NCBI GenBank assembly: GCA_025922945.1
Contig: JAICGW010000016.1
Coordinates: forward strand, 1 to 34,946
Reading direction: 5' to 3'
DNA length: 34,946 bases
DNA from: Acidimicrobiia bacterium
GTDB taxonomy: Bacteria; Actinomycetota; Acidimicrobiia; Spongiisociales; ZC4RG35
The notes beneath the pieces are model-generated. The model made no database searches and was not told the origin of the DNA. It was given only the letters and a program-made list of their open reading frames with translations. Positions 31,221-34,946 of this stretch are shown here, piece by piece. The translations under genes were made by a program, and so were the position numbers. How positions within the stretch are numbered: the first letter of the stretch is position 1; each line of letters begins with the position of its first letter.

Positions 31221-32098
31221 TCGTGCACCAGAGCTTCCAGTCCGTGCTCGCGAACCCGCTCGATATCCTCGCGATACTTCAGGACCGTGCCCAGGCTCTC
31301 GTCGATCGTGGTCGGATCGAGATGGCTGGCGGCGAGGACCTTCAGGGCCGCAGCCCAGTCCAGGGTCTCCGCCACGCCCGGCGGCTTGAAAAGATCGAGG
31401 GCTCGCAGGTCCGACATTGCCATCGCCAGCTGTCGGGCTAGCGCCTCATCCACCCCTGGCATCCGGGCCCGGAGAATCTCCACTTCGCGCTCCACCGATG
31501 GGTAGTCGAGCCAGTGATAAAGGCACCGCCGCTTGAGAGCGTCGTGGATTTCGCGGGTGCGGTTGGAGGTGATCACCACCACCGGCGGCTCTTCGGCTCG
31601 AATGGTGCCGATCTCGGGCAGGGTTACCTGAAAATCCGAAAGCAGCTCGAGCAAGTAGGCCTCGAATTCCTCATCGGCTCGATCGAGCTCGTCGATCAGC
31701 AACACCGGGCTTTTGCCGAGCGCGGATGCCTCGATCGCCTGCAGAAGCGGTCGTGGTCGCAGGTATTCCCGGCTCATGATGTCTGATACATCGGCTTCGC
31801 CGCCCTCACCTCGAGCCTCGATCAGCCGGATCGCCAGCATCTGGCGGGCGTAATCCCATTCGTAGAGAGCCTGGCTGGCATCGAGACCCTCGTAGCACTG
31901 GAGACGGATGAGGTCGGTCTCCAGGATCTCCGCCAACACCTTGGCGACTTCCGTCTTGCCAACTCCGGCTTCACCCTCGAGAAATAGAGGTCGGCCCAGG
32001 CGCAGACCGAGAAAGGTTGTGACTGCCAGGCCACGATCGGCTACGTAGCCGGTGCGGGCGAACGCGGCAATGACCGCTTCGACAGATTCGGGGACCAC
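31217..32098 (-). CDS. coxD: CoxD, MoxR-type AAA+ ATPase
   Basis: A 293-residue AAA+ ATPase of the MoxR class that works with CoxE to mature the molybdenum centre of CoxL. Walker A GEAGVGKTE is at 42-50, Walker B LLIDELDRADEEFEAYLLEL at about 133-152, sensor 1 VVITSNRTREIHDAL, and the arginine region ALKRRCLYHWLDYP. LQCYEGLDASQALYEWDYAR is a segment typical of CoxD. The start is GTG 32098; TAGACT lies 6 nt before it and no usable Shine-Dalgarno exists, so this gene may head its own leaderless transcript, separated from coxLM by a palindromic repeat. Confidence 0.93.
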   Translation of the reverse strand: MVPESVEAVIAAFARTGYVADRGLAVTTFLGLRLGRPLFLEGEAGVGKTEVAKVLAEILETDLIRLQCYEGLDASQALYEWDYARQMLAIRLIEARGEGGEADVSDIMSREYLRPRPLLQAIEASALGKSPVLLIDELDRADEEFEAYLLELLSDFQVTLPEIGTIRAEEPPVVVITSNRTREIHDALKRRCLYHWLDYPSVEREVEILRARMPGVDEALARQLAMAMSDLRALDLFKPPGVAETLDWAAALKVLAASHLDPTTIDESLGTVLKYREDIERVREHGLEALVHE

Positions 32099-32104
32099 TC
32101 CCGA

Positions 32105-32110
32105 AGTCTA
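32105..32110 (-). promoter_or_regulatory. Candidate -10 box of leaderless coxD
   Basis: TAGACT on the minus strand, 6 nt before GTG 32098, just downstream of the palindromic repeat. Confidence 0.4.
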
Positions 32111-32120
32111 GGAATCCTCG

Positions 32121-32166
32121 CCCCCCTCCCGGCTTTGCCGGCTCTCCCCCCTGCGGGAGAGAAACC
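32121..32166. repeat. Dispersed palindromic GC-rich repeat, copy C
   Basis: CCCCCCTCCCGGCTTTGCCG then GCTCTCCCCCCTGCGGGAGA then GAAACC. It matches the left module of copy B almost base for base. It lies within the cox locus between coxM and coxD and could lower read-through. Confidence 0.68.
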
Positions 32167-32168
32167 GG

Positions 32169-33011
32169 TTAGGCGGAAAGAGCCCTCTTGATCGCTCGCT
32201 TGGCGAAGACCCTCGCCAGGTGGGTCTTGTACTCGACGGAGCCGTACAGGTCCTCGAGAATCGTCAGTCCGTCGGCCGCCTTGGCCGCAGCCTCTTCGAT
32301 CGCCTGGTCCGAGCCGTCGGTCCCGATGAGAGCCTCTGCCGTGGCATTGGCCAGGGTCGGCTTGGCGGCGACGCCGGTCAGGCCAACCCGGGCATCTGAG
32401 ATCGATCCGTTGTCCTTTTGAAGCCAAGCGGCGGCTCCGGCGACGGCATAGTCGGTGCGCCCACCGCGCCGGCCCAGCTTGTCGTAGGCCGACATGCCAT
32501 CCTTTCGGACCTTGACGGCGGTAACGACCTCGTCGGGCTCGACCGCGGTGGTGAGGGCGTCGACGAAAAAGTCATCGGCGGCAATCTCTCTGGTCCCGTT
32601 CGGTCCCTGGGCGACGATTACTCCACCGAGCGCGAGCACGGCCGAGGGTTGATCCGCTGCCAGATCGCCGTGGACCACCGCCCCCACCGTCGTTCCCCGG
32701 TTACGCACCTGGACGTCGCCGGTATAGGAGGCGGCCTGCGCCAGAGCCCGGGGCACGTTCTGAGCTTCCGCCGTCTGGTAATGACGCACCAGTGCTCCGA
32801 TCGACACCATGTCGCCGCGATCGTCGATGGAATCGAGCCCCGAGATGCGACCGATGTCAACCACCAGCTCGGGAGAAACGAGCCTCAGCTTCATCAACGG
32901 CAAGAGACTCATTCCCCCCGACATCACCTTGGCGAACTCCGATCCCTTGAGGGCCGCTATCGCCTCTTCGATCGAAGCGGGGGCCACATATTCGAATGCC
33001 CTTGGGAACAC
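32169..33011 (-). CDS. coxM: CoxM, FAD-binding medium subunit of a CO-dehydrogenase-like hydroxylase
   Basis: A 280-residue flavoprotein subunit that passes electrons from the FeS subunit to the quinone pool in this family. FEYVAPASIEEAIAALKG is the usual start; VMSGGMSLLPLMKLRLVSPE and NRGTTVGAVVHGDLAADQPS are the two FAD loops. The typical forms are AGGxS and TxGGxxxHxDPxxD; here the second loop reads TVGAVVHGDLAAD, slightly divergent. The C-terminal domain has EVVTAVKVRK and YDKLGRRGGRTDYAVAGAAA. GTG 33011 has AAGGAG six bases upstream, inside the end of coxL. Gene order L then M fits form II loci (S-L-M). Confidence 0.93.
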   Translation of the reverse strand: MFPRAFEYVAPASIEEAIAALKGSEFAKVMSGGMSLLPLMKLRLVSPELVVDIGRISGLDSIDDRGDMVSIGALVRHYQTAEAQNVPRALAQAASYTGDVQVRNRGTTVGAVVHGDLAADQPSAVLALGGVIVAQGPNGTREIAADDFFVDALTTAVEPDEVVTAVKVRKDGMSAYDKLGRRGGRTDYAVAGAAAWLQKDNGSISDARVGLTGVAAKPTLANATAEALIGTDGSDQAIEEAAAKAADGLTILEDLYGSVEYKTHLARVFAKRAIKRALSA

Positions 33012-33013
33012 GA

Positions 33014-34946
33014 TTAGCTCCTTACCCCGTTGCTTGCTTCCTGGATGGCTTGCCAGACCCGACGAGAGCGCAACGGCATGTCGATATGGCGAACTCCCAG
33101 GTCGTAGAGAGCGTCGACCGCGGCATTGACAATCGTCTGCGCCGACCCGATCGTGCCCGCCTCCCCCACGCCTTTCACCCCCAGTGGGTTGACGTTGGAA
33201 GGCGTCACCGTCCGATGCAGCTCAAAGAGGGGCACATCTGTGGCGGTGGGAAGCGGATAGTCGACCAGGGAGCCAGTCAAGAGGTTGCCCTCGGCGTCAT
33301 AGATCGCGTCCTCCATCATCGCCTGGGCAATTCCCTGCACCAATCCGCCGTGGAGTTGGCCATTGACGATCATCGGATTGATGACGTTGCCGCAGTCATC
33401 CATCGTCACGTACCGCAGGAGCCTGGTGTCACCGGTCTCGGGATCGACTTCCACTAGAGCGGCGTGGGCCCCAAAGGGCCACGTCGCGTTGCTGGGGCTG
33501 AACACCGATTGCGCTTCCAGTCCTCCCTCCATGCCCTCAGGCAATTGATGTGGCTGATAGGCGCGGGTGACGATCTCCTCCCAGGTCACCGACTTGTCGG
33601 GAGATCCCGCGACGTGTGCGGCCCCGCCGCCGAACTCGATGTCGTCGGCCGACGCCTCGAGAATGTGGGCGGCGATTTGCGCTGCCTTGGCCTTGACCTT
33701 CAACGCCGCCTCGTAGGCAGCCGAGCCGTCCACCGCGGCTGAACGTGAACCGAACGTGCCGATCCCCATCGGTGATTCGGTGGTCATCCCGTGGCTGACT
33801 CGGACTTTGTCGTAGTCGAGGCCGAGCTGATCTGACACGAGCTGGGCCCAGGCGGTCTGGTGTCCCTGACCGGAAGGCCCGGTGCCGATGATGACGGTGG
33901 CACTGGCGTCGGGGTTGATCCGCACCAGACCAGACCCGGAGAAGGCGGCGGGCAAGCCGTAGGCGGCCCACGAGAAGCCAAGACCGGCCAGAGCGGAGGG
34001 ACCGAAGCCACACACCTCCACATAGCTGGAAAGACCGAGGCCGACATGACGGCCCTGGCTGCGCGCCTGGTCCCGCTCTTTCTTCATCTCGGCGTACTCC
34101 TCCGTCGCCACCAGCGCCTCCAGGTTCTCCTGGTACTCGCCCGTGTCGTGGGTGAACCCGATCGGCGAGGTGGCGTTGGGGAAGGAGTCGGCGGGTATGA
34201 AGTTCTTGATCCGCACTTCGGCCGGATCCATGCCGATCTCGCGCGCATAGGCGTCGACAATCCGCTCCAGGTAGTACATCGCCTCGGGTCGGCCGGCACC
34301 GCGGTAGGCATCGGTGGTCATCGTGTGCGTGGTGACGCAGGCGATCTTCCAGTGGGTGGGGAACTTGTACTGGCCGGCGCCGACAAACGTCCCAAGGAAG
34401 GGAATGGCGACCGTGAAATTCATGGTGTACGCGCCCATATCGGCCAGCCCGTCGAGTTCGAAACCGAGAATCTCCCCGTCTTTGGTGCCGGTGATGGTGG
34501 CCGTAGCCACCCAGCCTCGGCCCTGGATGGTGTTGTTGGGCGATTCCCGCCGGGACTCGGTGTATTTCACCGGCCGGTTGAGTTGCATCGAGGCAAAGGC
34601 CGTCAGAATCTCATCGGCGTAAATATTGAGCTTGGCGCCGAACCCTCCGCCCACCTCGGGCGCGGTGACATCAACCGAGTTGGAGGCGAGACCGAAGGTC
34701 TTGGCAATGGCCCCAGCCAGGGCATGAGGGATCTGGGTCGAGGAATAGATCGTGAAGCGGCCATAGCCCTCGTTCCAATCGGCAGCTACCGCCCTCGGCT
34801 CTATGGCCGTGGGGATTAGCCGCTGGTTGATCATCTCCTGGCTGACCACCACCACGTCATCTCGCCTTTTGGCCTCGGCGATCGTCTCGCGGGTGGCGGC
34901 GATTCCCTCCTCGTTGCCCCAGGGACCTCCCTCCCAGGTGATCAGG
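33014..34946 (-). CDS. coxL: CoxL, form II molybdenum large subunit of CO-dehydrogenase-like hydroxylase (N-terminus outside window)
   Basis: 644 residues of the large subunit are present, open to the right edge (reading in with ITWEGGPWGNEEGIAATRET); a full CoxL has about 770-800, so roughly 130-150 are missing. A GTG at 34855 is internal, not the start. Visible motifs are QRLIPTAIEPRAVAAD, the cofactor loop VGGGFGAKLN, the active-site loop AYRGAGR (34289-34309) and the catalytic Glu in KGVGEAGTIGSAQ. AYRGAGR marks form II; true form I CO dehydrogenases have AYXCSFR with a copper-ligand Cys. Form II enzymes have doubtful or low CO activity and may hydroxylate other substrates. No frameshift is seen. 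Confidence 0.95.
   Translation of the reverse strand, partial: LITWEGGPWGNEEGIAATRETIAEAKRRDDVVVVSQEMINQRLIPTAIEPRAVAADWNEGYGRFTIYSSTQIPHALAGAIAKTFGLASNSVDVTAPEVGGGFGAKLNIYADEILTAFASMQLNRPVKYTESRRESPNNTIQGRGWVATATITGTKDGEILGFELDGLADMGAYTMNFTVAIPFLGTFVGAGQYKFPTHWKIACVTTHTMTTDAYRGAGRPEAMYYLERIVDAYAREIGMDPAEVRIKNFIPADSFPNATSPIGFTHDTGEYQENLEALVATEEYAEMKKERDQARSQGRHVGLGLSSYVEVCGFGPSALAGLGFSWAAYGLPAAFSGSGLVRINPDASATVIIGTGPSGQGHQTAWAQLVSDQLGLDYDKVRVSHGMTTESPMGIGTFGSRSAAVDGSAAYEAALKVKAKAAQIAAHILEASADDIEFGGGAAHVAGSPDKSVTWEEIVTRAYQPHQLPEGMEGGLEAQSVFSPSNATWPFGAHAALVEVDPETGDTRLLRYVTMDDCGNVINPMIVNGQLHGGLVQGIAQAMMEDAIYDAEGNLLTGSLVDYPLPTATDVPLFELHRTVTPSNVNPLGVKGVGEAGTIGSAQTIVNAAVDALYDLGVRHIDMPLRSRRVWQAIQEASNGVRS

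Noticed and set aside
30336-31505. 389-codon plus-strand frame opposite the M15 peptidase and coxD
   Set aside because: Both opposing genes are strongly supported by motifs; this frame has shadow composition (Arg, Ser, Gly) and no ribosome site.
33014-34855. coxL starting at the GTG at 34855
   Set aside because: The frame continues open to the window edge with CoxL-like residues, so the GTG is internal and the gene is cut by the window.
32169-34946. True form I CO dehydrogenase
   Set aside because: The active-site loop is AYRGAGR rather than AYXCSFR, and the order is L-M, not M-S-L.
1-34946. tRNA or rRNA genes, CRISPR arrays, IS elements or prophage genes
   Set aside because: Gaps were read for clover-leaf arms, regularly spaced repeats and transposase or integrase motifs; none was found. 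All dispersed repeats are palindromic intergenic elements.

Overview
GC-rich chromosomal segment of an actinobacterium, most likely a deep-branching or uncultured lineage such as Acidimicrobiia (inferred). The reasons are actinobacterial-style UvrB and GlnE, a two-gene locus resembling mycobacterial Rv0474-hbhA, SigF/SigB-type partner-switching genes, and many genes that appear to start at or next to the transcription start. No rRNA, tRNA, CRISPR array, IS element or prophage was seen. Most genes are housekeeping or regulatory, and all look intact except those cut by the window edges.

Layout. 1-531 (-): the N-terminal part of a SARP/BTAD-type regulator, cut by the left edge. 631-3645 (+): a signalling operon with a GAF/PP2C/HATPase fusion, two paralogous STAS proteins and a DUF1990-like protein. 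3642-5397 (-): a lipoprotein with a cupredoxin-like domain and a polytopic membrane protein. 5479-5559 (+): a 26-residue membrane microprotein. 5561-6897 (-): a 2Fe-2S ferredoxin and an alpha/beta hydrolase. 6916-7348: two unrecognised tiny genes and a palindromic repeat. 7380-11330 (+): uvrB, greA, mgtE. 11450-12685 (+): an exported M23 peptidase.

12722-16296 is a second stress-signalling island. It holds a GAF/PP2C phosphatase (+), a stand-alone RsbW-like protein (-), a SigB/SigF-family sigma factor carrying an extra N-terminal RsbW-like domain (-), a STAS anti-anti-sigma (-), and a small membrane protein plus CsbD (+). Two SigB/SigF-type promoters (GTTT...GGGTAT) sit inside the island, one before the RsbW gene and one before the membrane protein/csbD pair. 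The island therefore contains the regulator, its antagonists and at least one predicted target operon.

16328-18771 (-): NAD synthetase and a class IV aminotransferase. 18810-22824 (+): glnE and an M20 amidohydrolase. 22863-24896 (-): DAHP synthase and prephenate dehydrogenase (tyrosine branch). 24937-26626 (+): a VIT1-type transporter, then an XRE regulator and HBHA-like protein operon with an obvious operator. 26740-34946 (-): a form II (AYRGAGR) CO-dehydrogenase-like hydroxylase locus in the order coxL-coxM-[repeat]-coxD-M15 peptidase-coxE-xdhC/coxF-mocA, then a DUF4332 protein. coxL runs off the right edge, so a coxS gene would lie outside.

Three signals span the window. A TANNNT box lies 6-10 nt before the start codon of about a dozen genes lacking a Shine-Dalgarno sequence, suggesting leaderless transcripts. 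A dispersed palindromic GC-rich repeat occurs in four gaps. Genes joined by 1-8 nt overlaps have their starts set by translational coupling. All functions are read from motifs and remembered families; no database search was run.
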